From Poecilobothrus nobilitatus (Eukaryota > Arthropoda > Insecta > Diptera > Dolichopodidae): a stretch of DNA of 64,000 nucleotides. The stretch covers positions 212,648,965 to 212,712,964 of the forward strand of contig OX352774.1 in assembly GCA_947095535.1 (NCBI GenBank), in the 5' to 3' direction. The notes beneath the pieces are model-generated. The model saw only the letters and a program-made list of their open reading frames with translations. It was not told the origin of the DNA and made no database searches. Each line of letters opens with the position of its first letter. Position 1 is the stretch's first letter. The position numbers and the translations under genes were made by a program. Below are positions 23,551 through 35,508 of the stretch, in pieces.

Positions 23551-25082
23551 CCTTCAAAGTGGCCAGAACACATATGTTAAAAATGTTATCTATGTACGTC
23601 GTAAATTAAAAAAAAATAAAAGAATAACAAAAAACAAAAAAATATATAATTTTTAATCCTTTGATTCAATTTTTCTTTTTTTTTTTTTTTTTTGAAATTT
23701 TAATATATGATTTCCTGTATTTTACGTTAGAATTTAAAATAAAGAGAAGATAAAAGAGATCTGGATTCATGTAAACATCCTCTAAATGTTTGACATAAAA
23801 AATAAAAAAAAAAGTAAAAAAGAAAAAAAAAATAGGAAATGTATTGGGGAATATTGATGTGTTAGTGGAAAACAGTAGCGAGTTAAGAGCTATTAAATTT
23901 TTTTTGGATAAATTTTCTGAATAATTTAAATTCAATTGTTACTTACGTACATATATGTATGTATGTAAGTATTTGTGTATAAAATCCAAAATATTTTGTA
24001 GTTATTATTGTGATCTCTTTTAAAAAGTACATTCATGTAAGGCATAAAGTTATTTTCTGCGTTTTTTAAAATAATTTATTAAAATTTATAATGTATAATA
24101 TATGCTACATAATATGACTAATAATGGTTAAAACACCCTCTATCAATCGGAGTGTATCTTAAGTTCAAACACCATTCATATCATAATATTCAATATTATT
24201 AATTTATAGGCTAATAGTTTATATTTGAAAATATAAAATAATTACGTTAGAATTTTAAATTAAGAGAAGATAAAAGAGATCTGGATAAGAGATATCAATA
24301 ATTCTTGTCTAGGTAGGATCTTGACTTTTGGAATAGTAAACCTGAAAAAGAAAAGAGTTTTTGATTAAATTTTTTTTTTAGTCTATCTTTGTAACAATAT
24401 TTTTATTTTGTTCCATTATTAGAAAAAAACAGATTGATACTTCTTCTTATTATACTACATTAGTTCGATTTCTATTTTGATTAGGTAAAATAGCCTTTTT
24501 TCACATTAATTGGTTCGTATGGGAATTACTTATGAAGAATTCGACTAATTTACAGTTTTAAATATATTGGGGCACCATAATATTATATTTTTAATGGCTT
24601 TCCGTTTTTTTTTAAAAAAAAAGTTTATTTTATTTTAAAAATGAAGAAAAATTGATTTAAACTAAAGATCTATAATAATCATAGATTTTTATTAAAATAT
24701 ATTTCGAATAGGTAATAATATTGCATAAAATTTAAAAATACTACCATTAATATATTAAAAAATTTCATCAATATACAATGACGTAGTATAACTAATATAT
24801 CACTGAGTTTTTAAGGGTGTATTATGGTGTACTAAAAAAAGGAATGTTGGTTGAAATCCTACGCATAATTCAATCTTTTTTTATTTTAGAAGAATTATTA
24901 CTAACAGAATTTAAGTTTTCTTAAGTAAGTATAAATAATAATTCTCGCATATGGAAACCAAACTTTAAAGTGGTCAGTTAACCCATATGTTAAAAATGTT
25001 ATTTACGTTGTAAATTAAAAAAAAAAAAGAACAACAAAAAAATACATAGTATTTAATCCTTTGATTCAATTTTTCTTTTTTT
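23551..25082 (+). repeat. local duplication with changed block order
   Basis: Block X (23551-23680) is repeated at 24962-25082. Both contain CATATGTTAAAAATGTTAT, a short ACGT..GTAAATTAAAA stretch, and TTTAATCCTTTGATTCAATT before a TTTCTTTTT tract. Block Y (23722-23766: ACGTTAGAATTT..., GAGAAGATAAAAGAGATCTG) is repeated at 24242-24286. The order is X-Y in the first region but Y-X in the second, with unrelated sequence between. A tandem duplication followed by deletion would explain this. No coding function is evident. Confidence 0.7.
23941..23970. repeat. imperfect palindrome
   Basis: ACTTACGTACATATA is complementary to the following TGTATGTATGTAAGT at 13 of 15 positions. It belongs to the TACATA-type simple repeats common in this window. 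Confidence 0.5.
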
Positions 25083-28000
25083 AAATTTTAACAGGTATTA
25101 GGTAATACCATAGTTATTAATTTTTCTGTCTTGCTTTAAACAAATTTGCAGAATATTTTCCTTTAAAGTCCAATTGGATTCCATTTTCCTGTAATCTATC
25201 CAATTGAATTTCAGTTTTATCCAGGTACCATTTTTTCTTTATAATAGTACTATTGACTTTTATTACAGTACTATTAAATCTATGAAAACTTATGAAAAAT
25301 ATTATTACAAACCAATTGGTTATTTATCTAATTAGAATTGTTGTTGATAATGTGTTTTTAATGTATCTTAATCTAAATAGAAATGTTTGTAAGTATACCA
25401 ATAATAATAAAAAATCTCACAAAATTTCTAATTCTTTAAAAAATCTTATTCCAATTAAATTTCCAACTTTTCTCTTAATTATTTCCAGATTGACACATCT
25501 TTTGAACTATTGTTGTAATTGTTATTGCTATTGCTAGTGCAATTCCTCGTATTTTATATTTTCCTTCTGAAATGTTTGTTGTGCAACTTTTGTTTCTGTT
25601 GGGAAAATATAGTTCTTATCTTATGCAAAATTTTTTCAATAATTGCAAACTGATTCAAACTTTCTTTATTAATTGTTTAATAGTTAAATTTTCACGTTTA
25701 TAATATCAAAATATCTTGAAAACCTCAATATCCCTCATTTAAACTGTACTTTTGTTTTGTCAATAAAGAATTTATTGTTCGAAATGTCATTGGTACAAAG
25801 GTAAATATTTTTTCAGTAATAAATTTATAGTCATACAAAGGAAACAACTGTTGGAAAAATTACTAGCATTGGCATAATATACTATACATACGACGCAGTA
25901 TACTTTTTTCATAATAATTTAAAATAACTTTGTACTATGACGTCAACTGGATATCTTAGGAGCACCTGTCTCATAAACGAAAAATGATTTATATGATAGA
26001 AAAATTTAATCCTTTCTACAAGTTCCAATCAATATAAAATTGCCATAGGTAAATTACAGGGTCCATTTAGAACTATTAGAACTATAAGAGAACAAAGTAC
26101 AAAAAATTAAAGATTAGGCAATTGCGAGATATACAGGAGAGATTGAAAATGAACGAAGTTTAGGAGGAGTAGCAAACAGTTAACTTATACTTATCCTAAA
26201 AGATCTTTCAAAATTGCAAGGTTCTGAATAAAAGTGATCTGGAAACTCTGAGGAATCAACATTTTTTTACATAATGGAAAATGTAAATACTATAAATTGC
26301 TAAAAATTATGTAATTTTCATATTGATAAAGCTTAAAAAATGTCTGTCGGTTGACAGATCTATTGATGTTTAAAATTCAATCACTCCATCTTAAACGATG
26401 GAAAAAATATTTAAGACGAATTTTTGTTTGACAAATTTTGTATTAGGGGTAACAATCTCACAGAAAACGTTTATTTATTGATGGCAGAATTGCTGTAATA
26501 TGGTAAAATGATGACGTGTTCAAAAAAAATTGAGAATCAAGCATGAATGTTCATAATAAAATATCACTGCAATTATAGTTCATCAAATTTCGAACATTTT
26601 ACTGTCACAAAACAAAAAATTCTTATATTTTAATTAATAAATAAATTGTTTTTCCTTGACTGTTAAATAATTTTAAATGTATTTTTTAAATCGTATTCCT
26701 ACATAAATTCTCTTAACAAGTTCTATATTAATTATTTTCCAAAAATTTGCTGTCAAAAATGCTTTCAATCCATTTGTCAATTTTATTTTCTTGAAAATAA
26801 ATTTCCAGAAAAATAAAATTGAAAACAAAAAATAAATGAAATAAAAAATAATTTTAAATTATTAAAATCAATAAGTTGACATGTAAATTTATTGAAGCTG
26901 TCACACGTGATAGAAATTCATTTTTGAACAAAAGAAAAAAACAAAATAATAAATGTGAGCAAGTGGAAGTAAAAAAAACTATTATGAAAATAAATGAACG
27001 TTTGGGTCTGTATCGTATCTATTTGCAATATTAAAAATTTTCATATTATACATTTTGAATTTTCTCTAGTAGGCGAATTATATTAGAAAATCATTCGATT
27101 TTTGTCAACAATTGTTTTCTTTTAAAGCCAAGATTAACAAAAATGATTAAATTCATTTCAATAGATTCAACTAAAGGAAGGCCGATACTTAGATAGTTTA
27201 ATTTTGTGAAAGGCAGCATAGAATAAATAAAAAAGAATAATGTTGAGGGTTTCAGTCAAGGAAAAACTATATATTCTGAATTAAAATGGTTTTAATATGT
27301 ACATAGAAAATGCGTAATAAAAAGTAGTTAAATTTAATGCTAACGGTTTATTTTAGATTTGATAAAGAAGCGATCCACCGAGATACCTACTCCTAGATTT
27401 CTATTCAGTTTTTCCAGTTTTTAAATAGTTAGTAGAACATTACTATAATATGTAAAACTTTTTAGCATTTTGGCCTATATGTAACATAAAAACTCTTCTC
27501 ATTTTTATGCTTCTATTTTTTGCTTCTTTTAAAATTTTAATGAACAAATTATTTCAAGATATTTGCTAATGGTATCATTAAACCAATGTTATGGGCAATA
27601 AGCTCCACAATGTGAATGCCATTCATCTTTTTTGCCTAATTCTTATTAGTGTCTCTACACTATGCTTTTTTTAATATGTTATACTAAAATCGTTGTAGTT
27701 TCTTCTTTATCGAACTCATAGTTAACTGTAATTAATTTTAAAAGTCTTTCTTATAATTAAATTGAATAACTTCCAATTATTTAACAGTTGTATATTTTCA
27801 TTTTGTCTTTTTATTTCGACGACTTACTTTTAATTTTTTTTTTTGTTCTATTTTATCTTATCTTTTTTTTTTTTTTTTGCACATGTGAAGCTGTCAAATT
27901 TAATTTATTTTACCTTTTGATCTTTTCACAGAATATGTCATAATTGAAAATGTCATAATCATCAATTAAAATTTTTTTTTGTATTTGTATGGAAAATATG

Positions 28001-28132
28001 TTGTTATAAAAAAAAAATCGTATGAAATGATGTGAATGTATTGACATTGAAATTGGCACTCTAAATGACAGACATGAATTTTTTTTTTAATCTTTTGAGA
28101 TGAGAAATGATTTGGTTCGTTTTAATTTTAAT
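25083..28132. other. AT-rich spacer, no supported gene
   Basis: The 81-codon frame at 25292-25537 and other short frames are not recognised. A slightly less AT-rich part at 26030-26260 contains coding-like runs (for example ARYTGEIENERSLGGVANS) but no identifiable motif. No TIRs or tRNA-like boxes were seen. Confidence 0.55.
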
Positions 28133-28573
28133 TTATGTTATTTTGTCTTTTTTCTTGCAAAAAGAAAACAAAAAAATTAAAATTAATTTTTTTTTAATTT
28201 GTAATAATTGATGTAAAATGTTTTTTGTGATTGAAATTTTTGGAAGACAAAATGAAAAATAAGAAAGAGAAGAGTGATTTGTTTGAATTGATATGTAATT
28301 TACGATATGGCAATATAAAGCAAAAATCTCTACACTGTAGTCAAGATGATTAGTACAGATTAAAGGACAATATGATTGAAAAATGATATTTGTAAATTGG
28401 ATGCTGTAAGAACTTGTTAAAGTTCTTTTTTTATTATTTTTTTTTTTAATAAGAAATGAAAGATAACCAATGTCTTGTAGTAAGGAATGATATGTCTCCA
28501 TGTCTTGTAGTAAGGAATGATCTGTCTTGTAGACAGATGAATGATATTTAAATCTAGATTTTCGAAGTTTCAA
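28133..28573 (-). CDS. 146-codon open frame of doubtful coding status
   Basis: This is the longest open frame in the window (146 codons from Met at 28573). Near its N-terminus a 30-bp tandem duplication gives an in-frame ten-residue repeat, HSLLQDMETYHSLLQDIGY. The middle is Ser/Ile/Tyr-rich and the C-terminus is Lys/Phe-rich, reflecting poly(A)/poly(T) composition. I see no domain, signal peptide or membrane segment typical of a family, and no neighbouring exons. A frame this long is longer than my rough chance expectation for 64 kb of such DNA, but local strand asymmetry (few A-rich stop triplets) may explain it. I lean to non-coding. Confidence 0.2.
   Translation of the reverse strand: MKLRKSRFKYHSSVYKTDHSLLQDMETYHSLLQDIGYLSFLIKKKNNKKRTLTSSYSIQFTNIIFQSYCPLICTNHLDYSVEIFALYCHIVNYISIQTNHSSLSYFSFCLPKISITKNILHQLLQIKKKLILIFLFSFCKKKDKIT
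28471..28530. repeat. 30-bp tandem duplication
   Basis: TGTCTTGTAGTAAGGAATGA at 28471 recurs exactly at 28501, a 30-bp period. A third partial copy (TGTCTTGTAGACAGATGAAT) follows at about 28523. The first two copies are identical over at least 20 bp, so the event is recent. Confidence 0.85.
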
Positions 28574-30311
28574 TAAAAGAAATATTTTTATATAATGTTT
28601 ATAGATATAATAAGTATTTTTATACTTACCTGTAAATAGTGTACGAATTAATTTTTAAAAACTTTTTTATATTTTAAAAGAAAACCTAACAAACTTGTTT
28701 AAAAAAAATTTAATTAAAAGATGTAGCATAGTCTATAGATATTACACCAAATCCTTTTTTATCATCAGTATAGCATGAAAAGTATAGAGCTTTTAAATTT
28801 TTTAATTATATATTACAATAAAAAATTTCAAATAAACTTTTTTCTCTTAGGGCTATAAAGTTGCAAATTTTAGTTTCAAAAAAATATAAATGTAAATATG
28901 CCTGAAAACTATAATTTAATTTTTAAAACTTTTACTTTGCCTAAAATAATTACTACAAAAAATTCTTTAAAGAGAATTATGAAATGATTCGACATAGTAA
29001 CATAACGAAAACAAACTGTCTGACATAAAACTTGTTTGACAGAAAAACTTAACATGACAAGTAACTGTGAAATTTAAAATAATTTATTTATTTATAAGAT
29101 AATAAATGAAGAATTTGAGGAATATCTAACGGTTTACTGAAGATGTTCCTTAAATTTTTTTTTAAATTTCTTCTAATAAATAAATTGGTTTGTTACAGAC
29201 TTTTTTCTCTTTCTTCTTTCTCTGATTAAGGCAATTCGAAAATTGCGAAATAAAAACGTTTTTAAAGTTTTTCTAAATGGTTTTTTCAAAAATTGTTTTT
29301 AATATATGAATAAATTATTAAATTTATTCTTGAATCTATTGTGAATAATTTGTTTATTTAGATAATGAATAAATAATCAGTTCACAAAAAACTATTATTA
29401 TAAAAAAGTAAAACGTCATTAAATGTAGGAGTTAAAATAAAAATATGATTAAATTTATTACAAAATAGTTTCTTTTTTCCTTCTTTTTAAAATTGAAAAT
29501 TTATTTGTTTATTTTTCACTTTCAATTGGAAAATTATGTAGCTATATATACATATATTCTTATTCAAGGTTAAATTTTTCAACAGAGAAAAAAAATATTT
29601 TATTATTTTTCACTCAAACAAAATATGATTAATGTCAGTTTGCTGTCAATTTTATGGTAAAAATGATTTACTAAAAATTCATATTTGAAGAAAAAAAAAT
29701 ATCGTTTTGACATGTTTATTATTTTTTTACCCCAAAAAATATGAATGTTTGGATATGAATTTAAAATATAGAAGAGGATGTAAAATTAATTTCTAGTTTT
29801 TGCTTTTTTTTTTTGAAATGAAAGTGTAAAAAAAAAAAAATTTTGTTTAATGAAATTTTTGTCTTATGAAATTTAAACTAATAAAGTTTTTAAAATTATT
29901 ATTATATTGAAAATAAAAAATTCTCAATTCAAAATATACTACATGCGATGCTTTATTTCCAGATGCAGAGAACTTCTCATATTATCTTTAAAATATAGGG
30001 AAATATTAAAAAGCTTGTAACATGTAAAATAAAAAAAAATAAAAAAAATATCTATGTATAAAAAATTTTCGTATCAGATATATTATCTATTAGATCGCGC
30101 ACAAACAAAATTATTTGCGTTTCATAGCCTTGCACAATAGCTAGCTTCAGCTGAGTAATAAACGGCTTAGTGAAACTAATGATACGAGGAACTGAAGATT
30201 ATAGTTAAATGTGAATAATAAATGGCTAAAATGCTTTATGTTTCTAATAGGAGTGAAAAGGAGAAACAAAATTAAATTAGCCACAAATAATAATCCTAAA
30301 CAAATTTATTC
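28574..30311. other. AT-rich spacer, no supported gene
   Basis: Repetitive A/T tracts with no recognised frame, TIR or tRNA-like motif. Confidence 0.55.
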
Positions 30312-30564
30312 TTAATCCTTCTATCTGTCCGTCTGTCTGTTTACAAAACATCTACACCGTTAAAGATAGAGAAAAACAATTTTAACCATGGGCAGGTCTC
30401 ATAAAAAAATTAATGTTGTAGAACAACTTTTTCATATAGCCCCATCCTTTACGGAATTGCAGCCCCTCCAACTTTGAAAAAGCCCTATTTTTAAATGCGT
30501 ATATCTAATGTTCTGCGTAACATTTTTTCAATCTGAAAACGCCTTTCGACAGGAATTTTTTTAT

Positions 30565-30759
30565 TTGTTATTTTTTTTAATACATTTCTCTGCCACATAA
30601 ATGTGGACAGAAAATTACATCGCCTCTCCTGTTAAGGCGTGGCTGTAAATGAAATAAGGGGAAATAACTCTTACGATGTGTGTGGGATTTGAATCCACAC
30701 TCCCTCGATGTTTACAGCATATTTTATACTCTCTTACCCACCAGGCCACCGAGGCTCCA
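30565..30759 (-). mobile_element. tRNA-derived SINE, full length with 12-bp TSD
   Basis: On the minus strand the element begins with a tRNA-like head. An A box (TGGCCTGGTGGG) lies at about 30738-30749. A B box (GGATTCAAATCC, 30685-30696) sits within an intact T-arm-like stem GTGTGG/CCACAC. The head is about 74 nt, as in a real tRNA. A body of about 100 bp follows, ending in an A-rich tail (ATTAAAAAAAATAACAAATA). The sequence GAATTTTTTTAT occurs on both sides (30553-30564 and 30760-30771) as a 12-bp target-site duplication, the mark of LINE-assisted insertion. The A/B boxes would serve as an internal pol III promoter. It sits inside (GTCY)n copy B and so is younger than that element. Confidence 0.8.
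30685..30749 (-). promoter_or_regulatory. internal pol III promoter (A and B boxes) of SINE
   Basis: The A box TGGCCTGGTGGG and the B box GGATTCAAATCC are spaced as in a tRNA gene. Activity is inferred only from sequence. Confidence 0.55.
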
Positions 30760-31300
30760 GAATTTTTTTATCTTTAAAAATTAATATCCAAATTATAGAA
30801 TTTTTTTAAAATTTAGTATTTAAATTTACCGTTATATGAAACCCAAATTTTGCATGATTTTACTACCTTCATAACTCCGTCACGGTTTTGGATAGTGACT
30901 TGAAACAAGACATAACTTTTAGAATTAATGTCAGTTTCCTCAGAAATTTGTTTTGTACCACCCCATGTTTAAGAGCTATTAACGCTTAAAAGTTGAAAAT
31001 CCGCTTTTTTTAGACACCTGTAACTTAGGCACCTGTACAAATTTTTCTTCGATAAGACATGATAATTAAAGCTTCAGTAATGAACTTTTACGTGTGTTAG
31101 TGAATTTTCTTTGTTATATATAGGCTTCCGAACTTATAGCCTCTCAAAATTGTAAAAAAAGTTCTATTTTCACATATTTTCTTATTATATGAAAGTTTCA
31201 AATTTTGGTGCAAGCCAAAATTTTAAGCAGTTTGTATTATCTTTTGAAAATGTGCGCTTTTAAAAACTGTTGGTTTTCATTCTGCCTTCTTTTATATTTG

Positions 31301-32497
31301 TCCTGCAAAATCATTTTATTTCTGCTTCTTAAAGTTTTTTCTTTTATTTAATAAAATCTTAATTATATTGAAATAATATATAAATGATAATGTTGTATTA
31401 TGTAGAAGATTAAATCTACTTCCTGATGTGCTTTATAATCTCTTAAAATTTTAAAGCCTTCATTTTTTAAAACAAGTTTTTATTTTTATCATATTTTCTT
31501 TAAAATTTTAAAATTTATTTTTAGTTTTAAACACTTTTAATAATAACATACTAATTTAATAAAAAAAACTTTTAGTCTATTATTAATATATTATTTACAG
31601 TAAAATTTTCTAATCGTTTCTTAATTTTATAGTCTGGCGCCTTTTTATTTTAAATCTTGTATATTGTTTTCGTTTTATTTTTTTATTCCTTATAACGGAA
31701 CATTATATTAAAATTATATACATATATAATATTTCTTTAAAGTAAAAAAAGGACTAACATTAATTATATTAATTTATATAATCGTTAATCATTCATATAT
31801 GTATACGTTCATTCATTTATTCAATCAATGAATCATTCATTTTGATTGAATCAATGTCAATCAATCATTTTGTATATTTCAACTTAATAATTAAAATTAT
31901 ATATATCTTATACATATTTGGTTTCCTTTCTTGTAAAAAAAAAAAAAATATCTACTATAAAACAACCTGTTATTTTGATTTTAGAGCACCTTAATGGTTA
32001 CCTTTAAACTATCGATAATTTGATTAATAAATAGTTTAGTGTTAAAAAAAAAATGTTTGATTGCAACAAATTTTAATCTAAGATAAAATAATAATATATA
32101 CCTACGATTTCATCAGAATAAAAAAAAAAATGAATAAATAAATACCCTTTAATTAAGGATTTTTTTTTTTTTGCCATGGTAATCATTGAAATCATTATAA
32201 TCAAAAGGTATATAGGTATTTCTTTAACAAAATGATGATATCCTTCCCACTTAATATTATGAATAAATACTTATACTACCTTAATATTACCATAAAGAAT
32301 TTGCTTAAAAACACCCAATATCCGTGCCACTTGTTTCCTATATTATGTTACTATTTGTATTATTGCCGCAACGGCAACATATAATTTTTTTATGTATGGC
32401 AAAATTTGAAATAATTATCCGCTTTGGAAATATAAATTTTATAAAAAAAAAAAACAATTTTTTTTTTTCTTTGTTTTGGCTTAAACAGAAAAAAAAC
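31301..32497. other. AT-rich spacer left of Helentron
   Basis: No gene is supported. The segment near 31806-31875 is built of ATTCATT/CAATCAATGAAT direct and inverted motifs. Frames at 32324(+) and 32338(-) run into the Helentron end and are chance frames. Confidence 0.55.
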
Positions 32498-32639
32498 GAG
32501 GAAGAGTGCAGTAGAGTAGACTGTGTCAACTCTGGGATACCCGTATGAACGTAATATATCCTACTATAAAACTTGATCGTCTTTTAAAAACATTCAGATG
32601 TTTTAGTACCGAACTACAGAGATATATTTATGTAAATTG

Positions 32640-35325
32640 TAGAGTTGTATGACAGCTACCCGAATCTATTGCGCCTAGCTTCATTAAGTTCCAAGAAATG
32701 CAAGAACCCTAAACCGGCTGCAATAGATCAATCAAATTTTACAAAAGTTTTTGGCATGCAACTCGACACTTTTTCACTAAATTTCAGATAGCTAGATTCA
32801 ATAGACACTGAGTTATTCTCATTTAAAAAGAGAAGTTGTATGGCAACTACTCGAACCCGGCGGCCGAAAATGCTGGAGTTAAATAGCAAAACTAACAATT
32901 TTGCAAAAGTGACGTAAAAAAAATATCAGCCTCTTAGCTCCTTTATTTTTTGAGTTATCGTGCGGACGGACACTGAGTTATTTTCATTTAAAAAGAGAAG
33001 TTGTATGGCAGCTACCCGAACCCGTCGCACCAACACAACCAAATTTTGCAGAAGTTGTTGCCATAAAACTTGATCATCATTCGCAAAATTGCAGATACCT
33101 AGATTGAACAGACACTGGGTTATTTCCATTTAAAGAAAGACTTTGTATGGCAGCTTCTCGAACCCGGGGGCCGAAAATGCTGGAGATAAATAGCAAAACT
33201 AACAATTTTGCAAAAGTGACGTATATAAAATGTCAGCCTTCTAGCTCCTTTATTTTTTGAGTTATCGTGCGGACGGACACTGAGTTATTTTCATTTAAAA
33301 AGAGAAGTTGTATGGCAGCTACCCGAACCCGTCGCACCAACACAACCAAATTTTGCAGAAGTTGTTGCCATAAAACTTGATCATCATTCGCAAAATTGCA
33401 GATACCTAGATTGGATATACACTGGGTTATTTCGATTTAAAGAAAGAAGTTGTATGGCAGCTACTAGAACCCGGCGGCCGAAAATGCTGGAGTTAAATAG
33501 CAAAACTAACAATTTTGCAAAAGTGACGTATACAAAATGTCAGCCTTCTAGCTCCTTTATTTTTTGAGTTATCGTGCGGACGGACACTGAGTTCTTTTCA
33601 TTTAAAAAGAGAAGTTGTATGGCAGCTAGCCGAACCCGTCGCACCAACACAACCAAATTTTGCAGAAGTTGTTGCCATAAAACTTGATCATCATTCGCAA
33701 AATTGCAGATACCTAGATTGAACAGACACTGGGTTATTTCCATTTAAAGAAAGACGTTGTATGGCAGCTACTCGAACCCGGGGGCCGAAAATGCTGGAGT
33801 TAAATAGCAAAACTAACAATTTTACAAAGGTAACGTAAAAAGATTTTCAGCCTCCTAGCTCCTCTATTTTTTGAGTTATCGTGCGGACGGACACTGAGTT
33901 CTTTTCATTTAAAAAGATATTTTGTATGGCAGCTACCCGAACCCGTCGCACCACCACAACCAAATTTTGCAGAAGTTGTTGCCATAAAACTTGATCATTA
34001 TTCGCAAAATTTCAGATACCTAGATTGAACAGACACTGGGTTATTTCCATTTAAAGAAAGACGTTGTATGGCAGCTACTCGAACCCGGGGGCCGAAAATG
34101 CTGGAGTTAAATAGCAAAACTAACAATTTTGCAAAAGTGACGTAAAAAAAATATCAGCCTCTTAGCTCCTTTATTTTTTGAGTTATCGTGCGGACGGACA
34201 TTGAGTTATTTTCATTTAAAAAGAGAAGTTGTATGGCAGCTACCCGAAACCGTCGCACCACCATAACCAAATTTTGCAGAAGTTGTTGCCATAAAACTTG
34301 ATCATCATTCGCAAAATTTCAAATACCTAGATTGAACAGACACTGGGTTATTTCTATTTCAAGAAAGACGTTGTATGGCAGCTACCCGAACCCGGGGACA
34401 GAAAATGCTGGAGTTAAATAGCAAAACTAACAATTTTACAAAAGTGACGTAAAAAAATTTTCAGCCTCCTAGCTCCTCTATTTTTTGAGTTATCGTGCGG
34501 ACGGACACTGAGTTCTTTTCATTTTAAAAGATATTTTGTATGGCAGCTACCCGAACCCGTCGCACCAGCACAACCAAATTTTGCAGAAGTTGTTGCCATA
34601 AAACTTGATCATCATTTGCAAGATTTCAGACGCCTAGCTTTATTAACTTCCAAGAGGTGCAAGAAGCCTGAACCGGCTGCTCTAGGCCAACCAAATTTTA
34701 CAAAAGTTGTTGGCATATAACTCGACACCTCTTTACTAAATTTCAGATTCCTAGCTTCAATGAACACTGAGTTATTCTCATTTAACCGGATAAGTTGTAT
34801 GGCAGCTACCCGAACCCGTCGCACCACCACAACCAAATTTTGCAAAAGTTGTTGCCATAAAACTTGATCAACATTTGCAAGATTTCAGACGCCTAGCTTT
34901 ATTAACTTCCAAGAGGTGCAAGAAGCCTGAACCGGATGCTCTAGACCAACCAAATTTTACAGAAGTTGTTGGCATGTAACTCGACACCTCTTTACTAAAT
35001 TTCAGATTCCTAGCTTAAATAAACACTGAGTTATTCTCATTTAAACGGAGAAGTTGTATGGCAGCTACCCGAACCCGTCGCACCAACACAACCAAATTTT
35101 ACAGAAGTTGTTGCCATAAAACTTGATCATCATTTGCAAAATTTCAAAACCCTAGCTTGAATAGATACTGAGTTATTTCTATATAAAGAAAGAAGTTGTA
35201 TGGCAGCTACTCGAACCCGCCGACCGAAAATGTTGGATTTAAATAGCAAAACTAACAATTTTGCAAAAGTGACGTAAAAAAAATTTCAGCCTCCTAGCTC
35301 CTTTATTTTTTGAGTTATCGTGCGG
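32640..35325. repeat. Helentron internal tandem array, 307-bp higher-order unit
   Basis: A monomer of about 140-165 bp, marked by TGTATGGCAGCTACCCGAAC, occurs about 16 times between 32.64 and 35.2 kb. In the middle, two diverged monomers (about 142 and 165 bp) form a dimer repeated with exactly 307-bp spacing. The landmark GCTCCT(T/C)TATTTTTTGAG occurs at 32937, 33244, 33551, 33858, 34165 and 34472 with no length change. To the right the order is looser, with a unit of about 259 bp near 34627 and 34886. Similar short minus-strand frames (starting MEITQCLFNLGICNFANDDQ) at 32926-33129 and 33540-33743 are a by-product of the repeat and not genes. Confidence 0.9.
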
Positions 35326-35371
35326 ACGGACGGACGGACGGACGGACGGACGGACGGACGGACGGACGGAC
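35323..35371. repeat. (GGAC)n microsatellite within Helentron
   Basis: About eleven uninterrupted GGAC units lie next to the palindromic core of the element. The same position in copy 2 holds only a short degenerate GTCY tract, so this run expanded in place. Single GGACGGAC motifs also recur in each 307-bp unit. Confidence 0.9.
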
Positions 35372-35494
35372 GTACATGGCTTAATCGACTCAGAATTCGA
35401 TTCTGAGCCGATCCATACCTTTGACACTATATCTAGCTCGGCTCCTTTAAGGTGTCACAAACGTAATGGCAAATTTATTATACCCTTGAACATA

Positions 35495-35508
35495 GTTCAT
35501 ACGGGTAT
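35495..35508 (-). repeat. Helentron 5' subterminal inverted repeat
   Basis: GTTCATACGGGTAT on the plus strand is the exact reverse complement of ATACCCGTATGAAC at 32537-32550, near the other end of the element. Confidence 0.85.

Larger units (their letters stand above)
30312..31300 (+). mobile_element. dispersed (GTCY)n repeat, copy B, with nested SINE
   Basis: Copy B starts around a (GTCY)n tract (CTATCTGTCCGTCTGTCTGT, 30321-30340). It continues through TTAAAGATAGAGAAAAA, CAGGTCTCATAAAAAAATTA, TAGCCCCATCC, ACATTTTTTCAATCTGAAAA, then after the SINE CATAACTCCGTCACGG, AAGAGCTATTAACGC, TTAGACACCTGTAACTTAGG and AAAACTGTTGGTTTTCATTC. The same landmarks recur in the same order at 61.7 kb and, more diverged, at 5.9-7.3 kb. 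It is non-coding. The architecture suggests a non-autonomous element; I cannot assign the superfamily. The outer limits are where similarity fades. Confidence 0.7.

Noticed and set aside
28471..28545. Short direct repeats as a CRISPR array
   Set aside because: Two and a half tandem units without spacers in eukaryotic DNA; simply a 30-bp duplication.
32926..33743. Near-identical 67-codon minus-strand frames in the Helentron array
   Set aside because: They repeat because the 307-bp unit repeats. They cross the tandem monomers, match no family, and other units break the frame.
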